DNA of 64,000 nucleotides from JBOCEF01 sp047610385. Its GTDB lineage: Bacteria; Pseudomonadota; Alphaproteobacteria; Rhodobacterales; Rhodobacteraceae. Below, piece by piece: positions 35,979 through 44,684 of the stretch. The translations under genes were made by a program, and so were the position numbers. Each line of letters opens with the position of its first letter. The stretch's first letter is position 1. Under the pieces are notes generated by a model, which did not search any database, was not told the origin of the DNA, and was given only the letters and a program-made list of their open reading frames with translations. Where the stretch lies: assembly GCA_047610385.1 (NCBI GenBank), contig JBLGAC010000005.1, positions 1 through 64,000 on the forward strand. The letters run 5' to 3'.

Positions 35979-36806
35979 ATGCAAATCTGCCAACGCCTTC
36001 TGCGCCTCGTCCTGCCCGTTCTGGTGCTGCCCGTTCTGGCGCTCACCACCGGCACCGCGCAGGCGCAACATCCCAGCGAAGCCGCGATCATCGCCGCGGG
36101 CGGTTGCCCCGGCTGCGATCTACGCGACACCTCGTTCCGCAACCTGACGATCGAGGCCGCCGATTTCACCGGTGCCAATCTGCGCGAGGCCGACCTGAAA
36201 AACGCCTCCTTGCCCGGTGTGCGGCTTGGGAACGCCGACCTCAGACGCGCCGAGATGGAGCGCCTTTATGCCCCCGGCGCGCAATTGCAGGGTGCCAAGC
36301 TGCGCGGCGCCGATCTGGAAAAGGCCATGATGCCCGGGGCCGATTTCACCGGGGCCGACATCCGCGACGCCGACATCGCGTCAGCGGAGCTGTCGGGGGC
36401 CATACTGAAAGACGCCGATCTGCGCGGTGCCCTGATGCGGCGCGCCGAATTGTCGGGTGCCGACATGACCGGCATCCGCGCCGACGGCATTGATCTGGAA
36501 CGCGCGGTGCTGACTGGCGCCAAGCTGGCGGACGCAATCCTCAAGGACGCGGACATGGACCGCGCGCAGGCCGTGGGCGCCGATCTGCGCGGCGCCGACC
36601 TGACCGGCGCACGGTTGTCGAGCGCGGATCTGACCGGCGCCGATCTGCGCGGTGCCAATCTGGACGACGCGCTGCTTCGGCGCACCGATCTGTCGGGCGC
36701 CGATCTGCGCGATGTGCGCGGTCTGACCCAAGCGCGGCTGGCCATGGCCTGCGGCGACGGGGCCACCAAGCTGCCCTCAGACATGCGAATCGACCTATGC
36801 GATTGA
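35979..36806 (+). CDS. exported pentapeptide-repeat protein
   Basis: The 275-residue protein has a signal peptide (LLRLVLPVLVLPVLALTTGTAQA) followed by about 190 residues of A(D/N)LxG-type pentapeptide repeats (for example DLRGADLTGARLSSADLTGA), which fold as a right-handed quadrilateral beta-helix. Cysteines occur only at the ends (GGCPGCDLRDT; ACGDG; LCD), perhaps capping the helix. The role is unknown. Start 35979 has AAAGAGA upstream and immediately begins the signal sequence. Confidence 0.85.
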   Translation: MQICQRLLRLVLPVLVLPVLALTTGTAQAQHPSEAAIIAAGGCPGCDLRDTSFRNLTIEAADFTGANLREADLKNASLPGVRLGNADLRRAEMERLYAPGAQLQGAKLRGADLEKAMMPGADFTGADIRDADIASAELSGAILKDADLRGALMRRAELSGADMTGIRADGIDLERAVLTGAKLADAILKDADMDRAQAVGADLRGADLTGARLSSADLTGADLRGANLDDALLRRTDLSGADLRDVRGLTQARLAMACGDGATKLPSDMRIDLCD

Positions 36807-36914
36807 CGCTTGGGGCATGTCGCTTGTTGACAAGCAGGCGTCGCAAATTGTCCTCTGAGCCTGAAAGCAACGCGCCGAGCGTCCACTGAGGCAGCGACCA
36901 GAAGGAGACGCCCC

Positions 36915-38573
36915 ATGACTGACCCCCGCACCGTCACCGGCAGGCCCCTGCACCCCAAGGTCGCGGCCTTTGCGGCGCAGGTGCACGATGACGGGCCGTC
37001 GCGGCGTGAATTTCTGGCCATGGCCACCGCGCTGGGGGCAACGACCGTCGCAGCCTACGCACTGCTGGGCCTTGCGGCGCCGGGCCGCGCCAAGGCCGCA
37101 AGCACCGGGGGCGGGACCCTGCGCTGCCAGATGGAGATCAAGCGCGTGCGGGACCCGCGCATCTTTGACTGGTCCGAAATGGGCAACATCGCGCGCGGGG
37201 TGGTGGAACCGCTGGTGCTTTATTCCAATGATTTCACATTTGAGCCGTGGCTGCTTGAGGCGTGGGAGGTGTCCGGCGACGCCAAGACCTACACCCTGCA
37301 TGTGCGCAAGGGCGTGACCTGGTCAAACGGCGACGCTTTCACCGCCGATGACGTGATTTTCAACCTTCATCGCTGGTGCGACAAGGCCGCTGAGGGCAAC
37401 TCCATGGCGGGGCGCATGGCCACCCTGATCGATGCGGACACCGGCAAGGCTGGTGCCGGGGTCATCGAAAAACTGGGCGATCACACCGTGCGCCTGAACC
37501 TGCCCGCGCCCGACATCACCATCATCCCCGGCATGGCCGATTACCCAGCGCTGATCGTGCACCCCACATTCGACGAGACCGGCGCGGACCTTAGCGCCAA
37601 CCCGATCGGCACCGGCCCCTTTGCCCTGACCGAGATGGAGGTCGGCGTGCGCGCGGTGCTGACCCGCCGCGGCGGCTGGTGGAACGGCGAGGTGGCGTTG
37701 GAGCGGGTAGAATATCTCGATTACGGCACCGACCCATCGGCATTTCTTGCGGCCTTTGAGGCCCAAGAAATCGACATGGTCCACCAATCCAACACCGATT
37801 TCATCGAGATCTTTGACTCGATAGGCTTGGCGCGGTCGGAGGTCGTCACCGCCTCCACCATCGTCGCGCGCATGAACATCGCAGCTGTGGTGGATGGCAA
37901 GATCCCCTATGCCGATCAGCGCGTGCGCCGGGCAGTGCAGATGTCGGTCGACAACGACGTGGTGCTTGAACTGGGCTATGGCCACCGCGGCCAGCCCGCG
38001 GAAAACCACCATGTCGGCCCGATGCACCCCGAATACGCCGAACTGCCAAAGGTCGGCCGCGACCCGGCCGCCGCCCTCGCGCTGCTAATCGAAGCGGGGA
38101 TGGAGGATTATGAGCATGAGCTGATCTCCATCGACGACGACTGGCGCCGCAACACCGCCGACGCGATCGCGGCGCAGATGCGCGACGCGGGCATCAAGGT
38201 CAAACGCACGATCCTGCCGGGCGCGACTTTCTGGAACGATTGGGCGAAATACCCGTTCTCAACCACCGACTGGAACATGCGGCCCCTGGGCGTGCAGGTG
38301 CTGGCGCTGGCCTACCGGACGGGCGAGGCATGGAACGAAAGCGCCCATTCCAACCCCGCCTTCGACGCCAAGCTGCGCGACGCCCTGGCCATCGCCGACC
38401 CGGACGCCCGCCGCGTGGTGATGAAGGATCTGGAGCAGATGCTTCAGGACAGCGGCGTGCTGATCCAGCCGTATTGGCGCTCGCTCTACCGCCATTTCAC
38501 CCCTGCGGTGCAGGGCGCGGGGGTCCACCCGACGTTCGAGCATCACCACCACCTGTGGTCCATCGAGACCTGA
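36915..38573 (+). CDS. ABC transporter substrate-binding protein, peptide/family 5, Tat-exported
   Basis: The 552-residue protein carries a twin-arginine signal ([20 protein letters not shown]) with a hydrophobic core and AKAAS cleavage region about 60, then a family 5 solute-binding body: [40 protein letters not shown] and [13 protein letters not shown]. It binds oligopeptides or similar solutes for the permeases and fused ATPase that follow. GGAGACGCCCC precedes the ATG. Two AT-rich hairpins separate it from the first permease gene. Confidence 0.92.
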   Translation: MTDPRTVTGRPLHPKVAAFAAQVHDDGPSRREFLAMATALGATTVAAYALLGLAAPGRAKAASTGGGTLRCQMEIKRVRDPRIFDWSEMGNIARGVVEPLVLYSNDFTFEPWLLEAWEVSGDAKTYTLHVRKGVTWSNGDAFTADDVIFNLHRWCDKAAEGNSMAGRMATLIDADTGKAGAGVIEKLGDHTVRLNLPAPDITIIPGMADYPALIVHPTFDETGADLSANPIGTGPFALTEMEVGVRAVLTRRGGWWNGEVALERVEYLDYGTDPSAFLAAFEAQEIDMVHQSNTDFIEIFDSIGLARSEVVTASTIVARMNIAAVVDGKIPYADQRVRRAVQMSVDNDVVLELGYGHRGQPAENHHVGPMHPEYAELPKVGRDPAAALALLIEAGMEDYEHELISIDDDWRRNTADAIAAQMRDAGIKVKRTILPGATFWNDWAKYPFSTTDWNMRPLGVQVLALAYRTGEAWNESAHSNPAFDAKLRDALAIADPDARRVVMKDLEQMLQDSGVLIQPYWRSLYRHFTPAVQGAGVHPTFEHHHHLWSIET

Positions 38574-38593
38574 GCAACGGTCGGGCAGGGGCG

Positions 38594-38616
38594 CAGATTA
38601 TTCGCAGAATAATCTG
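38594..38616. repeat. AT-rich hairpin repeat, copy 2
   Basis: Identical to the hairpin at 34541-34563 (arms CAGATTATTC/GAATAATCTG, loop GCA), 21 bases after the solute-binding protein stop. Confidence 0.85.
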
Positions 38617-38640
38617 GCTTCGGCGCCCGGCATCCAGGCA

Positions 38641-38663
38641 AAAATTCTTCTGCGAAGAATTTT
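38641..38663. repeat. AT-rich hairpin repeat, variant
   Basis: Arms AAAATTCTTC and GAAGAATTTT around TGC; on the minus strand the loop reads GCA as in copies 1 and 2. It is 24 bases beyond copy 2 in the gap before the permease gene. Confidence 0.75.
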
Positions 38664-38712
38664 GCGCTCCATCCGCGCCGCCCGCGCCTTGGCTGAGGAC
38701 GCTGCTTTGCTG

Positions 38713-39657
38713 ATGTTCATCCTCCGCCGCATTGGTGCAATGATCCTGACGGCGCTGTGCCTGACGTTCATCGTGTTCTTCCTGACCAATCTTGACCCCA
38801 ACTTGGAAAAGCTCGCCAAGGAGCAAAACAACGCCCGCATGAGCGACGTCCAGGTCGAAAGCTGGCTGGAGCGTGAGGGCTATCGCCGCCCGCTGGTCAT
38901 CCGCTACGGCGAATGGCTGGGCGCGGTGGCGGTCGGGGATTTCGGGCGCTCGACCCGGTTCGACAAGCCGGTGGCAGCATTGGTTAGCAAGCGGCTGGGT
39001 TACACTGCCAAGCTGATGTTCTGGGTGATGGTGGTGATGGTCCCCTCAGCGCTGCTGATCGGGGTTCTGGCGGGAATGCGTGAGGGGTCGAAGACCGACT
39101 GGGGCCTGTCAACACTCGCCATCATCACCACTGCGACGCCGGAATATGTCTCTGGCGTGGTGTTTTCGGTGGTGTTCGCGTCCTCAATCGTCGGGCTAAA
39201 ATGGCTCAAGGGCTCGGCTGCATCGGCAACCCAGGACATCACCTTTGAAAATTTCGCCCTGCCAGTCATGACCATGGCAATCTACGGCATGGGCTATGTG
39301 GCGCGGATGACCCGTGCATCCATGGCTGAGGTGATGACCGCCCAATACATCCGCACCGCGCGCCTGAAGGGGCTGAGCTTTCCGGCCATCGTGATCCGCC
39401 ATGCCCTCAGGAATGCGCTGATCGCGCCGTTCACGGTGATCATGCTGCAATTTCCGTGGCTGCTGACCGGCGTGGTGATCGTGGAGACGCTGTTCAACTA
39501 CAAAGGCTTCGGTTGGCTGTTGCTTGAAGCCGCGGGCAACAACGACATCCAACTGCTGCTGGGCTGTTCGATCGTCGCGGTGGCGGTGGTGCTGGCGACG
39601 CAGCTTATCTCAGACCTTGGCTATGCGTGGCTGAACCCGCGCATCAGGACGGGCTGA
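38713..39657 (+). CDS. ABC transporter permease (DppB/OppB type)
   Basis: The 314-residue protein has about six membrane segments beginning MFILRRIGAMILTALCLTFI and the permease loop YIRTARLKGLSFPAIVIRHA (EAA-like motif contacting the ATPase), with GVVIVETLFNYKGFGWLLLE near the end. Its start at 38713 begins the first TM segment; an in-frame ATG at 38662 lies right after the hairpin and is less likely. 4 bp separate it from the next permease. Confidence 0.92.
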   Translation: MFILRRIGAMILTALCLTFIVFFLTNLDPNLEKLAKEQNNARMSDVQVESWLEREGYRRPLVIRYGEWLGAVAVGDFGRSTRFDKPVAALVSKRLGYTAKLMFWVMVVMVPSALLIGVLAGMREGSKTDWGLSTLAIITTATPEYVSGVVFSVVFASSIVGLKWLKGSAASATQDITFENFALPVMTMAIYGMGYVARMTRASMAEVMTAQYIRTARLKGLSFPAIVIRHALRNALIAPFTVIMLQFPWLLTGVVIVETLFNYKGFGWLLLEAAGNNDIQLLLGCSIVAVAVVLATQLISDLGYAWLNPRIRTG

Positions 39658-39660
39658 GCC

Positions 39661-40812
39661 ATGGCGTTGGGATGGGGCGAAATCACGCTGAATGTCATCG
39701 CCGCGTTCGGGCCGGTCTGGGCGGCGATGGCGCTGGTGCTGGGTGCAGCCTGGGCGCTGCGCGCGCGGCTGGGGCTGGCGGGGCGGCTGTTCGACAGCCC
39801 GGTGGGGATGATCGGGCTGGCGCTGGTGCTGTTCTGGGCGCTGACCGCACTGCTGGCCGATCAGGTCGCGCCATTTGATCCGCTGGCGCAATTAAGCGGC
39901 ATGAAGAACAAGAAGCCCGGCTGGCCGGTCAAGGGCGCGCCGGGGGCCTATTACCTGCTGGGCGGCGACAATCTGGCCCGCGACGTGTTCAGCCGCATGG
40001 TCCATGGCGCCCGCGCGGTGCTGTCGATCGCGCCTGCGGCCACGCTGTTCGCGTTCATGGCCGGGATCACGCTGGGGCTGCCCGCGGGTTTTCGCGGGGG
40101 GTGGACCGATGCGGTTCTGTCTTTTGTGGCCAATCTGGTGCTCGCGTTCCCGGTGATCTTGCTGTTTTACCTGCTGGTGACGCCTGAAATCCGGCAGACC
40201 GGCGTGCCGATGGTCATGGCCGCGGCGCTGTTTGCGTTTCCGGTGGCGTTTGTCGTGCTGATGGTCTCATCGCGCCATGGCGGGGTGCCGGGCAAGCTGT
40301 GGCCACGTCTGGCGCTGGTGCTGGCGGTCGGGGGCTGGGCGTGGCTGGGGCTGGCCTTTGGCGCTGACCCGCTGGGGGTGTTCGCCATGGACCCCAACTT
40401 GCTGAATGTCTTTGTGTCAGTGGTGTTCGTGAACGCGCCCGCGGTGTTTCGCATCGTGCGCGGGCTGACCATGGATGTGCGCGCCCGCGATTACGTCGCC
40501 GCCGCCCAGACCCGCGGCGAGGGGCAGTGGTTCATCATGTTGTGGGAAATCCTGCCCAACATCCGCGGCCCGCTGATTGTCGATTTCTGCCTGCGGGTTG
40601 GCTACACGACGATTCTTTTGGGCACGCTGGGGTTCTTTGGTCTTGGGGTCAGCCCCGAAAGCCCCGACTGGGGCATGACCATCAACGAAGGGCGCAAGCT
40701 GCTGACCATCCATCCCCATCCCGCCCTGCCGCCTGCCTTTGCGCTGATGTCACTGGTGCTGGGGCTGAACCTGCTGGCCGACGGGCTGCGCGAGCAGTCG
40801 CTGAACCATTGA
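39661..40812 (+). CDS. ABC transporter permease (DppC/OppC type)
   Basis: The 383-residue permease has an N-terminal extension, AYYLLGGDNLARDVFSRMVH (typical 'LGTDxxGRDxxSR' motif), and DVRARDYVAAAQTRGEGQWF as the EAA-like loop. At 383 residues it is longer than the usual ~300, with two extra hydrophobic segments in the middle (VMAAALFAFPVAFVVLMV; ALVLAVGGWAWLGLAFG). Confidence 0.9.
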   Translation: MALGWGEITLNVIAAFGPVWAAMALVLGAAWALRARLGLAGRLFDSPVGMIGLALVLFWALTALLADQVAPFDPLAQLSGMKNKKPGWPVKGAPGAYYLLGGDNLARDVFSRMVHGARAVLSIAPAATLFAFMAGITLGLPAGFRGGWTDAVLSFVANLVLAFPVILLFYLLVTPEIRQTGVPMVMAAALFAFPVAFVVLMVSSRHGGVPGKLWPRLALVLAVGGWAWLGLAFGADPLGVFAMDPNLLNVFVSVVFVNAPAVFRIVRGLTMDVRARDYVAAAQTRGEGQWFIMLWEILPNIRGPLIVDFCLRVGYTTILLGTLGFFGLGVSPESPDWGMTINEGRKLLTIHPHPALPPAFALMSLVLGLNLLADGLREQSLNH

Positions 40813-40822
40813 GGAGGCGCGC

Positions 40823-42874
40823 ATGACCAACCCGGTGCTGGAGATCGACAACCTCTCGATCAGCTTTGCCACGCGGAGCGGCGACATCCCCGCGGTGATG
40901 GATTTTTCGTGCCACGTGATGGCCGGAGAGGCAATGGGTCTGGTTGGCGAATCTGGCTGCGGAAAATCAACTGTGGCCCTTGGCATCATGCGCGATCTGG
41001 GCGCGCGCGGGCGGATCACTGGCGGGTCAATCCGGTTCAAGGGCCGCGATATGGCCGCGCTGTCACCGCGCGAATTGCGTGCCATCCGCGGGCGTGAAAT
41101 CGCGATGGTCTACCAAGAACCGATGGCGTCGCTGAACCCGGCCATGCGCGTCGGGCGCCAATTGGCTGAGGTTCCGATGCTGCATGCCGGCGCCTCTCGC
41201 GCTGAGGCTGAGGCCCGCGCGCTGGCGATGATCGACGCGGTGCGTCTGCCCGACCCGGCGCGCATCGCCCAAAGCTTTCCGCACCAGTTGTCGGGCGGCC
41301 AGCAGCAGCGCATCGTGATCGCCATGGCGCTGATGGCCAACCCCGCCCTGTTGCTTCTGGATGAACCAACCACCGCGCTGGATGTGACGGTTGAGGCCGG
41401 GATCGTTGATCTGGTGAAAGACCTTGGGGCGCAGATGGGCACATCTTTGCTGTTCATATCGCACAATCTGGGGCTGGTTCTGGATGTCTGCGACCGCCTG
41501 TGCGTGATGTATTCCGGCGAGGCGGTGGAAACCGGCCCCATCGCTGAGGTGTTCGATCACATGCGCCACCCCTACACCAAAGGGCTGATGGGCGCGCTGC
41601 CATTGCCCGGGACCGATCGGGTGTCGCGCCCGCTGACCCCAATCCCCGGTCAGCTGCCGCTGCCACACGCCCGCCCGGCGGGCTGCAATTTCGGGCCGCG
41701 CTGTGTGCATCTCCAACCCGGTCTGTGCGACGCCGCCCCGGTGCCAATGCTGGACCTGCCGGGCCGCGACCGCCACGCAACCCGCTGCCTGCGCTGGCGT
41801 GAGATCAGCTGGGACACCTCGCCCGCCCTGACCAAGGCACCCATGGAGGCCCCGCTTGGCCCCCCGGTTTTGCGGGTGGAGGGGCTGAAAAAGCATTACC
41901 CAGGCACACGCGGCGCAGCGTCGGTCAAGGCCATCGAAGACATCAGCTTTACCGCGCATGAGGCCGAGACCCTCGCGATTGTTGGCGAATCGGGTTGCGG
42001 GAAATCCACGCTCGCCAAGGTGCTGCTGGGGCTTGAGACAGCGACCGGGGGCACCGCAATCATGGCTGGCGTTGATCTGGCGAACATCCCGGTGGAAAAG
42101 CGCAGCCCGCGCGATCTGGCGGGCATTCAGATGGTGTTCCAGAACCCGTTCGACACGCTCAACCCATCCTACACCGTGGGCGCACAGATCATCCGGGCGT
42201 TGGAGAAATTTGGCATCGGCACCGATGATGGCGACCGGCATGCACGGATGCTGACCCTGCTGGATGAGGTGAAGCTGCCCCGCGATTTTGCAACCCGCAT
42301 GCCGCCGCAACTGTCGGGCGGGCAAAAGCAGCGCATCGGCATCGCGCGGGCCTTTGCCGGGAATGCGCAGGTGGTTGTGGCGGATGAACCGGTGTCAGCG
42401 CTGGACGTGTCTGTGCAGGCGGCGGTGATGGCGCTGCTGACCAGCATCCAGCGCGACCGGCGGACCACGATGTTGTTCATCAGCCATGATCTGTCGGTTG
42501 TGCGGTATCTCGCGGACCGGGTGCTGGTGATGTATCTGGGTTATGTGGTTGAGGTGGGCGGCACCGATCAGGTGTTCGCCCCGCCCTATCACCCTTATAC
42601 CGAGGCGCTTTTGTCCGCGGTCCCGATTGCCGACACCGCAGTGACGCGCACGCGGATCGCGCTGAAAGGCGAGATGCCGTCGGCCATGGACCCGCCACCG
42701 GGCTGCCCGTTCCAGACCCGCTGCCTGCACAGCGCAGACGTGCCAGACGGGCGTTGCGCGCACGAGCTGCCGGATCTGCGCGATCTGGGCGGTGGCCATC
42801 AGATCAGGTGCCATTTGCCGCCCGAAACCCTGCGCGCCATGACCCAAGCGATTGCGGTGGGCAAAAAGGTATGA
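40823..42874 (+). CDS. fused ABC transporter ATPase (DppD-DppF type)
   Basis: The 683-residue protein has two complete ATPase domains: the first with Walker A GESGCGKSTVA, signature LSGGQQQRI and Walker B LLLLDEPTTALD; the second (from about 350) with GESGCGKSTLA, LSGGQKQRIG and VVVADEPVSALD. Each half ends with an oligopeptide-transporter C-terminal Cys-rich region (NFGPRCVHLQPGLC; GCPFQTRCLHSADVPDG). The fused DppDF form powers the transporter with one protein. GAGGAGGCGCGC precedes the ATG. Confidence 0.93.
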   Translation: MTNPVLEIDNLSISFATRSGDIPAVMDFSCHVMAGEAMGLVGESGCGKSTVALGIMRDLGARGRITGGSIRFKGRDMAALSPRELRAIRGREIAMVYQEPMASLNPAMRVGRQLAEVPMLHAGASRAEAEARALAMIDAVRLPDPARIAQSFPHQLSGGQQQRIVIAMALMANPALLLLDEPTTALDVTVEAGIVDLVKDLGAQMGTSLLFISHNLGLVLDVCDRLCVMYSGEAVETGPIAEVFDHMRHPYTKGLMGALPLPGTDRVSRPLTPIPGQLPLPHARPAGCNFGPRCVHLQPGLCDAAPVPMLDLPGRDRHATRCLRWREISWDTSPALTKAPMEAPLGPPVLRVEGLKKHYPGTRGAASVKAIEDISFTAHEAETLAIVGESGCGKSTLAKVLLGLETATGGTAIMAGVDLANIPVEKRSPRDLAGIQMVFQNPFDTLNPSYTVGAQIIRALEKFGIGTDDGDRHARMLTLLDEVKLPRDFATRMPPQLSGGQKQRIGIARAFAGNAQVVVADEPVSALDVSVQAAVMALLTSIQRDRRTTMLFISHDLSVVRYLADRVLVMYLGYVVEVGGTDQVFAPPYHPYTEALLSAVPIADTAVTRTRIALKGEMPSAMDPPPGCPFQTRCLHSADVPDGRCAHELPDLRDLGGGHQIRCHLPPETLRAMTQAIAVGKKV

Positions 42875-42956
42875 TGCACCGCCGTTAAGGTTAATGCTTT
42901 GTTATCCTCTTCCGAAGACCATGGAGGCAGTAAAAAGTTCTCGGAGGAAGCCGTTC

Positions 42957-43661
42957 ATGCGCGTTCACGCACCCCGCCTTTTGGCGGCATTGGTCGCACT
43001 TTGTTTTGTGGCGCCTGCGTCCGCGGCGACGGTCTCTACGTTTTATGGCGATGATGACGGGTTCGGGATCGGCAAGACCGGGTCGACAGACACCATCAAT
43101 GCAGTCAACCCCAACGCCTCGTCGGATGCCCAGTTCACTGACATACGGCTGATCGGGACCAATTGCGGCGGAACGCCCTGCGCCGCACCAGCATTTGCGC
43201 CAAACGGCGGCTTCACACCTTTTGTTGTGGACGGGGTGGTGGTTTCAGCGCTGCTGACCATGCGGGTCGGCGCGTTTGACAGCGGCCCCAACCCGTTCGA
43301 TGGCCCCAATGTGCTGAAGCTGGACGGGATGGCGGTGAACCCGTCCTTCCTGTCAGGGTTCAGCTCGCTCGATACCAACTTTGTTCAGACACGGTCACTG
43401 GCGCTCGACCCTGGGTTTTTCGCGCTGATCAATGACGGTGCCGTCAGCCTGTCAGGCACGCATATCTCAAACGACACCGGCAGCGGCAGCTTCCAGGTCG
43501 ACATGCTGCGCCTCCAGATCGTGAGCGAGCCATCCCCGCCACCGGCCACAGTGCCGCTGCCGGGATCCGCGGCGCTGGCAATGGCCGGGCTTTTGGCGCT
43601 CGGGCTCATGACGCAGTTGAACGGGATGGCGGCGCGCCGTCCGGCCCACGCCCAGATCTGA
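42957..43661 (+). CDS. VPLPA-CTERM-like surface protein (2 of 3)
   Basis: The 234-residue protein has a signal peptide (LLAALVALCFVAPASAA), a beta-rich body with DDDGFGIGKTGSTDTINA and a single disulfide-ready pair (NCGGTPC), and a C-terminal VPLPGSAALAMAGLLALGLM followed by basic residues. The VPLP-TM-basic order fits exosortase sorting, although the tail after the TM segment (TQLNGMAARRPAHAQI) is longer than usual. GGAGGAAG lies before ATG 42957. It follows the ABC ATPase by 82 bases with an AT-richer leader, so it probably has its own promoter. Confidence 0.75.
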   Translation: MRVHAPRLLAALVALCFVAPASAATVSTFYGDDDGFGIGKTGSTDTINAVNPNASSDAQFTDIRLIGTNCGGTPCAAPAFAPNGGFTPFVVDGVVVSALLTMRVGAFDSGPNPFDGPNVLKLDGMAVNPSFLSGFSSLDTNFVQTRSLALDPGFFALINDGAVSLSGTHISNDTGSGSFQVDMLRLQIVSEPSPPPATVPLPGSAALAMAGLLALGLMTQLNGMAARRPAHAQI

Positions 43662-43698
43662 CCACACCAGAATCTGACAGCGGCGCGGAAGTGCGTGA

Positions 43699-43724
43699 AA
43701 CGGGGCGCCGCGCGGCGCCCCGTT
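43699..43724. terminator. GC-rich palindrome between convergent genes
   Basis: AACGGGGCGCCG (43699-43710) and CGGCGCCCCGTT (43713-43724) pair around CG, forming a very stable stem between the convergent VPLPA and SDR genes. T-runs are short on both sides. Confidence 0.6.
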
Positions 43725-43730
43725 CGCGTG

Positions 43731-44477
43731 TCAGATGGTGCGGCCGCCATCTACCTCCAGCACCACGCCAGTGATGAAATCGGCCTCATCCCCGCACAGG
43801 TAAAGCGCGGCATTGGCGATGTCCTGCGGTGTTGAAAAACGGCCCAGCGGCACGGTCGCTACAAAGGCGGCGCGCTTTTCGGGCGTGTCCTCGCCCATAA
43901 ATGACGCGAGCAGCGGCGTCTCCCCCGCCACCGGCGCGATGCAGTTCACCCGGATTTTGTCAGGTGCCAGTTCAACCGCCAGCGACCGCGACATCAGGTT
44001 CACCGCGCCCTTGGTCGAATTGTACCAGGTCAGCCCCGGCCGCGGCCGGATCCCGGCGGTGGACCCGATGTTCAGCATCACACCGCCGCCCTGCGCCCGC
44101 CAGCGCGGCACAACCGCATGGCAAAAATGAAAGATCGATTTGACGTTGATGTCATAGACCTTATCGAATTCGGCCTCCGACACGTCCAGAAGCGGCATGT
44201 TGCGATGGGTCCAGCCGGCGTTGTTCACCAGAATATCGATCCCGCCCATGGCCGCCTCTGCCGCGTCGCAGGCCGCGCTCACCGAAGGCCCGCTGGTCAC
44301 GTCGCAGGCAATCGGATGGGCGTTCGGGCCCAGCGTCGCCGCCGCCTCACGCACCCGGTCTTCCTGGATGTCGAGCATGACGACCGACGCGCCCTCCGCC
44401 AGGAAGGTCTCCGCAATGCCAAGGCCAAAGCCCTGCGCGGCCCCCGTGACGATGCACCTTTTACCCTTGAGCCTCAT
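43731..44477 (-). CDS. SDR family oxidoreductase
   Basis: The 248-residue short-chain dehydrogenase has TGAAQGFGLGIAETF (TGxxxGxG coenzyme site), VVMLDIQ (Asp favouring NAD(H)), NNAGWTHRN, catalytic Ser in IGSTAGIRPRPGLTWYNSTK with YxxxK, and C-terminal FITGVVLEVDGGRTI. It resembles 3-oxoacyl-ACP reductase-like and 3-hydroxyacyl/alcohol dehydrogenases. GAGGAG lies before ATG 44477. It is divergent from the acyl-CoA ligase, which suggests a shared catabolic pathway. Confidence 0.9.
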   Translation of the reverse strand: MRLKGKRCIVTGAAQGFGLGIAETFLAEGASVVMLDIQEDRVREAAATLGPNAHPIACDVTSGPSVSAACDAAEAAMGGIDILVNNAGWTHRNMPLLDVSEAEFDKVYDINVKSIFHFCHAVVPRWRAQGGGVMLNIGSTAGIRPRPGLTWYNSTKGAVNLMSRSLAVELAPDKIRVNCIAPVAGETPLLASFMGEDTPEKRAAFVATVPLGRFSTPQDIANAALYLCGDEADFITGVVLEVDGGRTI

Positions 44478-44684
44478 GGTCTGCGTCTCCTCAGATTTGT
44501 TGTCATGTTCATTGATGCGAGAGTGACGCGGCAGCGGCGCAAGATCAATCACCGACGCAATCGGCATAGCGATGCGCCACGCGCCCCACATGCGCGCGGC
44601 ATTGCGTCCGGCCTCCCTCCGGGTCTAGTTTGTTCGCTGCACGAAAGAGGCGGCGCAAAAGCTGCCCGACGTGGGGAGGAAAAC

